This document shows positions 1 to 11,218 of a stretch of 64,000 nt of DNA, in pieces. Within the stretch, counting starts at the first letter, position 1. Each line of letters starts with the position of its first letter. The stretch is from Chrysoperla carnea (lineage: Eukaryota > Arthropoda > Insecta > Neuroptera > Chrysopidae): positions 61,978,181 through 62,042,180 of the forward strand of contig NC_058340.1 of NCBI RefSeq assembly GCF_905475395.1, written 5' to 3'. The notes below the pieces were generated by a model. That model saw nothing but the letters and a program-made list of their open reading frames with translations. It was not told the DNA's origin and searched no databases. The position numbers were made by a program, and so were the translations under genes.

Positions 1-450
1 TAAATTAATTATTGTTAATAGCAGAAGGACTATCCTCGCAGAGATTACATTCCAAAAAAGTTAATATTGCAATAAACCTATTTAGTGCTATTTTAATTAA
101 TTAACAAATGAAGGAATATTTTTCTAATATCAGAGATCAAACTTCAATCAAGTTGTTTTTATTTCCTGTCCACTGAACATCGTATGTATAGGAAGTTCTT
201 CATGCATAATAGGATATTTTTTGCAGTCGTTGATGTAAACATGTAATATAAGGGGCTAAAAAAAGCTCAAGTACATAACTAAGATATTACAGATAATATA
301 GGTAGAGATAAATTTACATTAGAACTCTGTTCCTTTTTTTATTACCAGCTACAAACACGAGTTATTTTATAGACCCATACATTATGTAAAACCTAGGTCC
401 GCATTAAGTGTCTCATTTACAACTATCTTTATTTTGAACTAGAGTGATAG

Positions 451-895
451 ATACCCACCCGCTTCGCTGGGTTTAAAAGTAAAGATTGATAAAAATTACT
501 CTCGGTTATCCCCTTTCTATAACACTCGAAATAATGGTAAGGATAGTTTTACACATGTAAAATATATGTATGGATTTCTATTTTTTTAAATGTATAACAG
601 TCGTAATTATTCATTGAGTATATCAGATGGCCGTGAAATATTTTATATTGACTATTTTTATAGAAATCTGTAATTTATGGTAATGTCAAATTAAATTAGT
701 TTTTAAATTTTTTTAATTTTTTTTATTAATATATCTTTATAAATTATATCTCTACATGTGTTATTCTGAGATATCAGCTATATTGCTGTACAGTTTCATT
801 AAAAACCATTCGCTAGTTTTAGCGTGAAAGCGTAACAAACAAACAAACAAACAAACATGCTTACTTTCGCATTTATAATATATAGAGATAGAGAT
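451..895 (+). repeat. dispersed repeat family B, copy 1 (non-LTR 3'-end/SINE-like)
   Basis: Starts with ATACCCACCCGCTTCGCTGG and ends with an (AAAC)n tract followed by CTTACTTTCGCATTTATAAT and a TATAGAGA tail. Related copies lie at 26669-27163 (+) and 32041-32585 (-). All share the 'TCATTGAGTATATCAG' and 'CATTCGCTAGTTTT' segments. The fixed 3' end and short simple-sequence tail fit a retroposed non-autonomous element; the family name is not known to me. Confidence 0.75.
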
Positions 896-1028
896 ATTGA
901 AAGGTTATTAAAGTTACTAGATCTTTCAGTTATACGTCTTTAGGAAAAAGTGATTATTCCAAATAGATTTTCCCTAAAGATTTAAAGAAAATCATTTATA
1001 GAAGAAATAAAAAAAAATCTCGACAAAT

Positions 1029-1330
1029 TTTTCGGGTACGGAATCCTAAACTCGCACTTAAACTATATCTAAGAACACTCTCCATTAAATTACATTTTTC
1101 TTTAAAGCCTTTTCCAAACTGAAGCGATTTTGGAGATCATCGCCAATTTTTTAGTACTTTCAGGTTTGGAATCATAAACTCGCATTTGAATCATAGTTAA
1201 GAACACTCTTCATTAAATTACCTTTCAAAAGAAACCAAAATAATCAAAATTGGTTCATTCGTTTAGGCACTACGATGCCAGACACTGACACAAAGCGGTC
1301 AAACTTATAACGCTCCTTTTTTTAGGTCCA
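1029..1330 (+). repeat. dispersed repeat family C, copy 1, with internal duplication
   Basis: Shares with 9504-9772 the segments CCTTTTCCAAACTGAA, AAGAACACT...CATTAAATTACCTTTCAAA, CTACGATGCCA and ACACAAAGCGGTCAAACTTA. In this copy the segment around 1029-1105 reappears in diverged form around 1157-1227, so a ~130-bp unit is tandemly duplicated. Non-coding. Confidence 0.7.
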
Positions 1331-2103
1331 TAGTTTAGAAACGTGATTTATTGGAAACGTTTTTAATATACATAGGACGAAAAATTTAGTCACCATAGTT
1401 ACAAGTTACCTTGCCGGTAGTTACTTCGATAGTCACCTCCGATATGTCTTTTGCCCAATAGCTTTCAAAGCATTTGTCCTGTGCAATATTACAAAGACAA
1501 CCATATTCGCGTGAATTGCAAATATACTTATTAATTGTTAACTCGTATTAAGATCAACCCTTGTTCAATGTTTGTAATTCAAGTATGTATTTGATTAAAA
1601 CTAAAACATAATGAATCTCTATCTATCCATCCATTGTCTGTTCGCTACACAACGGTGATGTACCTAGTTTTTGTTCTTATTATTCACCTTCGTTCTGTTC
1701 ATATGTAATTTAATATTAAACTTTTACTATCGTCTTCGTCTTCATAGTATTCTATATACAAATAGAATCCTCAACGGCGTCGTAATATTATTATTATTAT
1801 TATTATTATTAAGTACATTGCCCTTGCAACTCTTGACCATGAATCAATTTGAAAAGAAAAAAAAACTCTGTGTATATTATTAATCCTTGTTTTAGCATTC
1901 CGTAATTAATTAAACAATATGTGAATATTTCGCTTCCACTTTCAAGTAAAATTTATTATTCATACAAGTGTCTCATTGAAATTTGGTTTTGTTTCTTCTA
2001 TAAATGTGTTGATTGCTCTTTCTTTCAGTTTCCGTATTTGCACCAATTGGTTATGTATTTCGACATTCATTATTAGGTCTTTCTTAAGGATGTTATTTGG
2101 GAA
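1331..2103. other. AT-rich intergenic region with (ATT)n microsatellite
   Basis: (ATT)n occupies about 1785-1811. The small ORF spanning it (1671-1883) is microsatellite translation. Nothing else is recognised. Confidence 0.45.
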
Positions 2104-2391
2104 ATGTTATAGAAAATGTCAAAATTAAAATTATTGAAAAACACTAATTAAATAAACTTAATGCATTAAAAATTGTGAAAATAAGAAATCAAATTGCACA
2201 AATATTATTTTTCAAATGTACATTATCATAATTATTATTAATTTAAATTTGTGAGACAATAATATTAAATTTTCAATGTAAGTCATAAATGCAACCCATA
2301 CAATTATGTATGCATCCATTCAATTCTATAAATAAAGTAATGTATCGTTACCATGGAAACGCTTCAATAAAACTCACGCACGGTGCGAATA
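2104..2391 (+). repeat. 285-bp direct repeat, first copy
   Basis: Partner of 55720-56000, same orientation, about 53 kb apart. Shared internal landmarks include AAATCAAATTGCACAAATA, TTTGTGAGACAATAAT and ATGTAAGTCATAAATGCAA. No ORF. Confidence 0.85.
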
Positions 2392-4070
2392 ACTGATTTT
2401 CTCTAAATCTTTATGCATTAATATTTCAAAAACTCTGGTATATATCGAAAAATTTTACTCTTAATTTTCGTCTAATTTTCCAATTTTACACTTAATTTTC
2501 GTCTAATTTATTCAACCCATTATTAAATACAAATTTGAAGATAGAACTCGAAAAAAGCAAGCGAACAAGTTTTATCTGATATAAGAATTGTAAAAGCGAA
2601 GAATATACATGAAAAATTATTTTTTTCAAAAAACCACTACCTGTATGAGTAGATTCATGCGAAAAATTTGTTAGAATAAAAAATATAACTCCTTAGATTC
2701 ATCGATGCTCATAATGGACAATGAAAGAAACTGCTCGCATTTAAAACACATGAGTAAGTGACGCAAATGTTTCTATTTGTTAACAAACAATAAATTGTTA
2801 ATTCAAGGGAACGATCAATGTTAAAGTTCAATAAAAAAATTAGTAATTAGACAACTTGTATGACGTAAATGTTAAATGTTTGTCCAATAATCGAAAATTA
2901 TTATGCATGTATAACGTATACGTAGTTCAAGTTGCCTATTTATTAACTTGTAAGTCAACTTTATTATTAACCGTTTCATTTAATTAACAATTTATTAACA
3001 AATAGAAACATTCACACCAATATAACATAATGATATTTGACACCTAAGAAGCATATTCCATGAGGTTTTATCAAAACGCAAGCGGTTTCGTTCATTTTAT
3101 TTGTAACATCTTTAATTGTACTAATATTATACTTAAAAACTTTATTAGTTCTATGGAACCATTAATTTTTCAATATTTTATAGCTGACCGATCTTTTTGT
3201 TATTAAATATTATGTATAAAATTTTTTTTATCACTTGCAATAATCGGAGAGATATTTTAATTTTTTCATATCAAACACAAGTTACCTGTCTGTTGGTTCT
3301 CTTTAAACATCACCAAAAAAAAGATCTTATATTTAATTAACTAATTTAATTAATTAGTTTATAAAACATAAATAAGTGTATTCATTTAATTAATTATGTA
3401 ATTATAATTAATTTAATTTAATTTAAAATATTTTTGTATATTTATTATAAAAATATCTTAAAGATGACTAATATACTAATGAATGAATTATTTTGCATGA
3501 AACATTTCGAGGTCAGTTGACTAGACTATCAAATTATCGAATTTCTCCAAGTTAAAATAAGTTAAAAGCTGTTTATTTCTACACAAAATTTATTGGAAGC
3601 TATGTTACAGTGCACAAATTTATTTCCCACAAAATTCCATCACTGTTTCGTCCATTTCCTTTGTTGTTTTTATGATTATACTTGGAGTGTTAATATGCAG
3701 ATTCTAATATTTTAAAGTCTACATTATTAAATTTTTGGGTTGGAGTGGTATTTATACGCCAGTCAAATTCTACATTAAAATCTCAAAACGCGCTGTAAAG
3801 CTACTGAGCTCACAATAAGTTGATTTGACTTGCCTTAGTAAAAGTTGCTCCGTTTTGGCGTTTTATGCTCTTGAAGTTGCAATTTTGAAATCGTTTTCTT
3901 TCATAACTGAAGAACTAATAGCGCAGTGTAAGTTTAGCCAAATACATTGTGTCCGGGGTACTAAACCTATGGATCTATTCTTAAGACGGTTCTATAAACA
4001 TTTTGCAATGGCGTGAAATCATTATTTGATTGGCGTGAAACTTTATAATTTTTTTTACACTCGTCTTAAA
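2392..4070. other. AT-rich intergenic region
   Basis: No feature recognised. It includes a TTAATTAA-rich stretch at about 3330-3430. The 63-codon ORF at 3825-4016 has no identifiable domain. Confidence 0.4.
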
Positions 4071-4490
4071 TATTCATTGGTAGAAAAAAATATTTATAAA
4101 GAAAAGAGGTTTTCCAGATAAGAGTGGTTTAAGTTACAATTTAATTTCAAGCACTACGATTATACCTTTTACTCTATCGATTTGAAATTTGTATATGTTA
4201 TAGGTACTCATATTCTACCTGCCCTGGTTACTTTTATTTTTCATAAATTATGTTAATTTTCTCATTTTTCATTGTTCACATCCAGGTATAATGGAATAAA
4301 AAGTACCTAAGTGTGAACAATGAAAATTGTGAAAATTAACAGGATTTAAAAAAATAAAAGTAACCAGGGAAGATAGAATATGAGTACCATATACAAATTT
4401 CAAATCGATAAAGTAAATTCAATTGTAACTTTAACCATTCTTATCTGGAAAACCGCTTTTCTTTATAAACTTTTTTTCCACCAACGAATG
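4071..4490. mobile_element. foldback element, ~190-215-bp inverted arms
   Basis: Arm 4071-4285 pairs with 4305-4490. Matching blocks include AAAGAAAAGAGGTTTTCCAG against CTGGAAAACCGCTTTTCTTT, ATCGATTTGAAATTTGTATA against its complement, and TTCATTGTTCACA against TGTGAACAATGAA beside a ~20-bp loop. The left arm has a small extra segment. This is a near-perfect hairpin-forming, non-coding unit, 400 bp upstream of the orphan exon. Confidence 0.75.
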
Positions 4491-4894
4491 TTTAGCTAGC
4501 CTTTGAAATTTTTCTAAAAAATTACGATTGATTTGATTTGATTTTTTTTTATTTTTAGGGTCCAGTTTGAAGAAAAAGTTTATATTTTCTAAATCATGGT
4601 CTTTTCAAAAAGTACTTAACAATTTTTAAATACCCAAAGATATAACTAACCATTGTAATAAAATTTTTAAAAGCATTGTAAAATTATTATTGTAATCGAT
4701 GTGAAATTTAAATTCCAAACCAAATGCAAAAAAAGTTATCCTATACTAAAATAAAAAAAAGAATAATAATAAAAGTTAAGACACCACCTGGTCTGTCAGT
4801 TGAGGTTAGTTTTATTATGTGTTTAAGTGTAAGTACAGGTAATTGAATAATAATAAAAACTGAACAAAAAAAAATTTCTTTTTTTCGATTTTAG

Positions 4895-5012
4895 GATACA
4901 GAATAACTTGTTAGTTATGTTAGGACAAATCATACGCTTACATGCAGATATAGACCATTCAGAATTAATTGGAAATACTATCCCCATTCTATTAATGCCA
5001 GTAGATTATCAG
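4895..5012 (+). CDS. candidate orphan internal exon, gene not identified
   Basis: A polypyrimidine tract and AG precede base 4895, and CAG|GTAAAG follows base 5012. Between them one frame is open for 39 codons after a single carried-over base. The peptide includes VMLGQIIRLHADIDHSEL and then GNTIPILLMPVDYQ, which looks like ordinary, moderately conserved globular protein rather than low-complexity AT translation. The frame closes outside the splice sites. I do not recognise the family. It ends in phase 0, whereas the TRIT1 exon at 37768 needs two bases from its predecessor, so the two cannot be joined directly. It may belong to another gene or to one with unseen exons. The exon call is fairly safe; its function is unknown. 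Confidence 0.55.
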
Positions 5013-5583
5013 GTAAAGTTTAACTAGAAGCGTTTAATTTATTTTGAATGCATTGCACGTTTCTAGTAATAACTACTAAAAAAGATCTACCATGTTAGTT
5101 TACCCCTTGTTAAATCAATTCAATTTAAAATGGGTTAAGTTAGAATGGGCTCAGACTTAGCTACCATTCATTCCTCCATATAAAAATAAATGTAAAAAGT
5201 ATTGTTTTGAATCAATAATTTCACGTGAACCGTATAGAGAATGGAATTTTAATAGATAACCTACTAATCATTATTAAGCGCTACACAAAAGCATTTGTTA
5301 AGCGCTCAATTCAGTTTGGCCTCGAAACTCCGTAATTTTGAAACTCTCAAAAAACAAATTTAGTGTGAAGAAATATTTATGTAAATAAGAAGAGACTGTT
5401 TCTACCGTTATATAGATATTCAAAAATTGATCTGGGCATTGAAGCGAACTGAGCATTCTATAGAATATATTCTACTGAATATCTAAGGATTTTATAGAAT
5501 ACTTCAAGCCCCTAACCAACAAAGGGTCCGAAATATTAAAGTGATGTGAATGGATAACGTGCTGTTATCTATATCTACCTTCT

Positions 5584-5705
5584 CTGGACCAAATTTCTGG
5601 CTACGACCGTTTATACGAAATACTTTATTATACACGAATCTTCTCTTAAACCAGTATTCTAGTTACGGCCTTTTATACAGAAGATTTTATTATTTACAAT
5701 CCCGA
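5584..5705 (+). repeat. imperfect 62-bp tandem duplication
   Basis: Two neighbouring units share the pattern TTCTGGCTACGACCGTTTAT / TTCTAGTTACGGCCTTTTAT followed by a TTTATTAT stretch, offset by 62 bp. Confidence 0.5.
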
Positions 5706-5857
5706 TAATATTTTTTTTTTAATGTTGATATTTTCGAAGTAACTATAGTATACTTACCTACATAACTTATCTTATACGGATGGTGGTACTTACTATATGT
5801 AAACTATATATTACTATTGTTAACTTTATCTCAATGTTAACTTTACTATACAGTATA

Positions 5858-7029
5858 CAGGGTGGTCCAAACTATAACAGCAGGACTTCTCCAAATGGTA
5901 GATAACGTTAAAATAATTATAATTACTCAACATACTTATAGCCCTCTTTTTTAAATATCGAGTGTTGAAATTTTGGAAAAAAATTATATTTTAAGTGAAA
6001 GTTTGGACTATTACTAAATCAGATGCTTAGAAAAATTGAATTTTGGTACACAATATGATAAGGAGCCTTCATGTCGTTGGAGACTTGAACTTGCCATAGC
6101 CAAAAGGTTAGTCCTTAAATGATTTTTATGGTATATTAGGAAATGAATGTCGGTGGCTATTGTTAGTTGCACACCAAAGTGGATCTGGTACGAACAATAT
6201 GAGTAGCTACTTTCCAAGTACTATAACTTTTTTGCACTACCGTAACAGCTAATTCATTCAAATTACCAGTCAACAATTTGTGGCCAATTATACGTGAATG
6301 ACTTTCCAGGTAATATTCTGATACCTTCTAGTCTAGGGGATAAGTTCAACTTTCTATTATTCTTTTGAGTTTCTATTTCTATTTCTTTCTATTAGTATCC
6401 ATATTAAGCTTTCCTAATTACATATTGCTTAAAGTGCGGCTTGCAAACTGCTGCTTTAGAAAGAAACCGAGTTTGAGACACACTAGGTTTTGGCTACCGC
6501 TAACAAGTATGGCTTCCAAACTGCTGCCTAATTATTAAGCCAAATTGGGGTGGACCTGGCAACCACGTTACTTCCCAAACGATGGCCTGGAATGTATGTC
6601 TGGCTTGTCGCAAGTTAGACCTTCGGTATGCCTTATTTTGACCGAATCAATGCCAACCTCACTGAAATATTTTGAAAAAACTCCTACGTTTCGAAAAAAC
6701 TCCTACGTTACTGACTTTATTGAAAATTTAAAATAAAAACACTTAACGTTATTGTATTTGCGTTGAAGTCAGTGGCGATAAAGGCTTTTTCGAAAGTAGG
6801 TTATGGAACATCCAAATCCCCACCTTGTTTTCGTAATTTAGGACCATTAACTTTAAGTCATGAAAGATCCTAAGCTCATAGTAAGTGCCAAATTTCCAAT
6901 TTTTCTAAACAGCAAGTTCAAAGAGACTTTTTCTAGCTTTCCCGGCTATAAGTCAACTGTGAAATTTTCATTATTTTATCGTTATCAACGATTTTCAGAA
7001 AACCTGCTGTTATAGTTTTGACCACCCTG
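5858..7029. mobile_element. 1172-bp TA-flanked DNA transposon, mariner/Tc1-like ends
   Basis: The left end CAGGGTGGTCCAAACTATAA and the inverted right end CAGGGTGGTCAAAACTATAA continue into ACAGCAGG on both sides. A looser second block follows (GATAACGTTAAAATAA against GATAACGATAAAATAA). TA flanks both ends (5856-5857 and 7030-7031), the Tc1/mariner target. No DDE transposase could be read; the two 60-codon ORFs inside are uninformative. It is a non-autonomous or decayed element, long for a MITE. Confidence 0.8.
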
Positions 7030-7969
7030 TATATAGTTGACGAGAGGGTAGGTAAGAAGGCATACTGTATACATGTTTATTCTATAAATATGTATCGTAT
7101 TATAAACTTGTTACAACTTGTCTCAAGTTTAACGTCAAGTTTTCATATACTAACTACTTAAATAACAATGTTTTGTTGTATCACTTGAATCAAAATCATA
7201 TTTTAATTAAGGGACGTATGTACTTAACGAGCAGATGTTTTTTATTTATTATTAAGTTCATTTGGCTTGATTGTTAGTGATTATATTTATAAATTTATTA
7301 ATTTTTATTGTCCTATCGATAATCTAAAGTGATTCTAATCATACCCTGGAAGGGATAGTATATTTTATTAAGTCTTACCAAAGACACCTTTATATGACAT
7401 CCATCTTGAACTGTGTAAAATGTGACCACCCTTGTTGTTGGTACAAAAAGACTAAACTTGTGTGTCTTTCTATAATGGTGACATTAACGAAAGATTTGAA
7501 TTAGTTCACCACATGTTCGGAAAAGTATTGACTTAATATCATCAAATGATAAAACATAAATTTTAGAAAATGTATACAGGTTAGACCATAATTTACCGCA
7601 TGGAATTTAAAGCTGTTGAAGTTTTACTTTGAGATTTTATGAAATCGGAGCTTTAAATTAACGCCCACCGAAGCCGTGGGTGCAAAAAATGTAATCTAAA
7701 ACAACACTTATTCAGCTATATTTATGCAAGACCAATTTCGACAAAAATTTAGTATTCAAATGCCAGCGAAGTTCTAAAGTTTTACCCAATAAATTATCAC
7801 ATTCATATACCAATAATGGATACTCTATGCATCATTATTTTGCAAACCTATATTTCTTATCAAAATTATTTTTTCTTGTGTTACGTTTTTGAGACATTCT
7901 TATTTTACTTTGATATTTTAGAGCTTCTTTGCCTTTAATCAATTTATCCGAAAAATGTTGCCAAATCAA
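7030..7969. other. AT-rich intergenic region
   Basis: No gene recognised. A short phrase, AACGCCCACCGAAGCCGTGGG, near 7660 resembles a retroelement end but has no clear partner. Confidence 0.4.
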
Positions 7970-8497
7970 AGCAAAAGCAAGTGAAAATAAACTATTGACT
8001 GAGTTGATTGTTGAAATAACAAGCATAGACAGTATTGATGATCCAATCGTTTGTTTTTTTATGGCATGTAAATAAGGAAAGATATCCACTCCTAGATAGT
8101 CACACACATGTAACTGATATTCCCATATAATACATACGAAAAAATGTTTCAATCAAAAGTTGTTTATTTTTTATAAGGAATATTTTTACACTTAAACTTT
8201 TGTTCTGTCTCTAACGGATTACAAGATGGGCCCTACGGACCCAAGACCCAACTGACCTCAAGCTTACTTTTTACGTAAGCACGCTATAAAAATTTCAACT
8301 TGATACCTTTTTTGTTTTTGAGTTATCGTGTTGACAGCCAGGCGGACAGACTGACAGACAACCGAAAACGGAATAATTAGGTGAACACCTGTACCAAAAT
8401 TTTGGATTTGTAAAATTTAGCATTAATATTTTCAAGCGTTACAAACTTGGGACTAAACTTAATATACCTTGATATATTTCATATACATGGTGTAAAA
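7970..8497 (-). repeat. abundant ~560-bp repeat family, copy 1
   Basis: A minus-strand copy from AAGCAAGTGAAAATAAAC near 7970 to the ATATACATGGTGTAAAA end near 8497. The tandem CAGA tract, ACGGACCCAAGACCCAACTG and GCGTTACAAACTTGGGACTA are all present. The middle carries a GTTTTTTTATGGCATG-type divergence. Confidence 0.85.
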
Positions 8498-9503
8498 AAC
8501 TTCTCACTAGATATTTGGTTTTAATTTCTAACCAAAAAGAAAAATAAATTGCACCTATAATTAATTATTTTAACTGATAAAATATTATTATTAAATTAGG
8601 TAAATATACTTTGATCTTTATGGTTTTAATTAGAGAACGATAAATTACTGGATGGTTGCTTTCTCTCTCAATTCCATGAATTTTAAGTAGTTTTTAAAGA
8701 CAAGGAAAGGTGAAAAATATTTTTGGAAAATGTTATTATAATATTAGTATTCTCTTTGTAAACTAAGAAACCTTGTATTTTCGCAAATAAAGCAGGGCTT
8801 TTTCAATGAATATATACGTTTATTATACCACAAGAAATATTTAAACCGATTCTATGTTAACTAAATAAAAGGTATTCAATTATTTTTAAGTGAAGGCTAA
8901 TTTTTGATGTTGACGGAAAATTCTGGCCATAAATTTTTCAAATCAATTCTATCTTTGTCAAATTTGGGTAATTTGTACTGAAACTTGAGTAACTTTGCTT
9001 CTAAAAAAGTACAGAGTTAATACTAACTTAGTTTTCTCGCTTATCGAATTTTTTTCGCTTAACCGGAAAACTTTGCTTATCGAATTTTTGTTCACTTTTC
9101 GTATTTGTAATTCGACAAAATTGAATCCCTTGGATAACATGTTTGTAAATATAGTTGTATCAAACTAACTCGAGTTTTAAAGTATTCCTGGCACTCCATT
9201 AAGTTTACACTTTTTGCATGGTTATAAATAACGACAACCATATTTTTTTAAATTGTGTATAATTGGATTGAGCTAGTTGGGCTGACTGTTTTTAAGTTGA
9301 AAATAAGATTTCGTTTTCTTCTTTCTTGTACATCCTACTTTTTGCGTTTTTGAAACGCAATAAGGATTTATATACAGGTTTATATATATATATATTAATA
9401 CAGGCCTCCGAACGAAAGCATCGTACATAACAGATAAAACTCCTAAACCTAACATAACCTGACATCATGGTAAATTCTTCCAAATATTATTAATCCAATT
9501 CTT
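8498..9503. other. AT-rich intergenic region
   Basis: No gene recognised. It has a short diverged duplication around CGCTTATCGAATTTTT (9038 and 9075) and a (TA)n tract near 9381-9396. Confidence 0.4.
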
Positions 9504-9772
9504 AGAGCCTTTTCCAAACTGAACCGATTTTGAGGGTCATTGCCTATTTTTTAGTTATTCCGTGTACGGATCCCTAAACTCACAATTGAAACATAGCTAA
9601 GAACACTTCCCATTAAATTACCTTTCAAACGTAACAAAAAAAAATCCAAGTCGGATCATCCGTAAAGACGCTACGATGCCACATACAGACAGATAGACAG
9701 ACAGATAAACACACAGAGATGCACACAAAGCGGTCAAACTTAGACCCTTTTTTTTGCTTCGGGGGTTAAAAT
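9504..9772 (+). repeat. dispersed repeat family C, copy 2
   Basis: Aligns with 1107-1325 and adds a tandem CAGA tract (about 9685-9710) ahead of CACAAAGCGGTCAAACTTA. It ends with a CTTCGGGGGTTAAAA phrase. Non-coding. Confidence 0.7.
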
Positions 9773-10800
9773 CCATTAATAATTGAAAAACCTTAAATTT
9801 TAAATTTTAATATACCTGCTAGACGATACTAAACTTTTTTTTTCTTGTCGCTCTGGAAGGTTGCATTTCGGATTAGGTTGTAAGGGCTTTATGTTTATAT
9901 CATTCTCATACAATTGGCATTATGGGATTATTGCCAATTATTATTATTTATCAATTCTTCGGGGAGGAGTGTGCCTTATTACAAATATAAATCTGTTCCC
10001 CATATTCGAGTTTGTAGGCCTAAAAATGAAAATTTATAATTTTGTAAGAACAGGCTGAAATGATAGTTTCTCTTTTTAGTTTAAAAAAAGAAAAAAGTAT
10101 ATCAATGGGCATAGGTAATAGTTATGATTTAGTAGAATCAGAGACTCTTTTAAAAGTCTTTCTGAAAGCCTAAGGTTAAAACCAAAACCAGGTGTATAAA
10201 GCAACACCGAGACAAAGATTTTATCACTATATATGAGTAGAATGATTTTCTAAAATATTAATGTTTATCAAGCAGCAGCGGGTAAGTCATCGGCCGACTA
10301 GTCATTGTACCCTTACCTATTAACGTTAAAGTTAATTTTTAATACTTAATCACAATTAATTAAGATTCTATCATACAGAGATACACATCAAATAAAATAC
10401 TAAAAAAGGGTTGAAGAAAATAAGGTGTTTGACCTATCATCACATTTAATATTATGTGGGTATAGAGGTAAGACTACATACATACTAACTAAGTAAGTGT
10501 TATTACTACACACCTGGCCTTCAACATGATGCATTTAGTTATACTCGTAGTATATAAGTGTATCCTTTAGTTAGTTATATACAATATGAAGATAGATGCA
10601 TTTCTTTACTGCATTTTATATAATTTACACACTACTTGTTTCAACTTGCAATATTAACAAGTTATAACATGCTTTTATATAATAAGGGAATAAGTATTTT
10701 ATATAGTTATATAAGATTTGTATATGTTACCGGTAGAGTATTTAATGTAGGATATTCTACTGAATTCAAAGTCATTCTATATAATGTCCTAATCATATAT
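9773..10800. other. AT-rich intergenic region
   Basis: Bases 9840-10060 are a little richer in G and contain a 65-codon ORF without recognisable motif. Nothing else is supported. Confidence 0.4.
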
Positions 10801-11218
10801 TAGTACTAGCTGGAAACTACCCTCTTTGCTGGGCAACATCCCCACTTTCAAACCTTCCCCCATATCCCCATGCATAGGGGCCTCATGCTCTTTTATTTGA
10901 TACCCCCACTTGGATTTATTTGAAAATATTCGATTATTCATTCCCACTTTCTCATCCCCTGAAGGTTAAAAATAGATTAAAGCAATCCTTGAAGCTGGTT
11001 TTATATCTTATCAATATTTAAGCATGATCGATGCACAACTTTATGAAGCACATCCCTTTCAAACTCTAGTAAATTATGCATGTATTATACATACAAACTT
11101 TCCTTTTGATTCACTATTAGAAACCGCATCAAAATCCGTTGGGTAGTTTTAAAGATCTAAGCATACATAGGGATTAGAGACAAACAGACGGGACGACTTT
11201 GTTTATACTGTGTATTGA
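10801..11218 (+). repeat. dispersed repeat, non-LTR 3'-end/SINE-like
   Basis: Holds the sequence AACCGCATCAAAATCCGTTG, then GTAGTTTTAAAGATCTAAGC, then AGACAAACAGACGGGACGAC and ACTTTGTTTATACTGTGTA. I know this run of phrases from 3' ends of short retroposed repeats in several insect genomes. It starts near CTAGCTGGAAACTACCC. This is the only copy seen in the window. Confidence 0.6.

Noticed and set aside
834-856. short regularly spaced AAAC units as a possible CRISPR-like or regulatory array
   Set aside because: Simple microsatellite inside the tail of repeat family B; nothing prokaryotic is present in the window.
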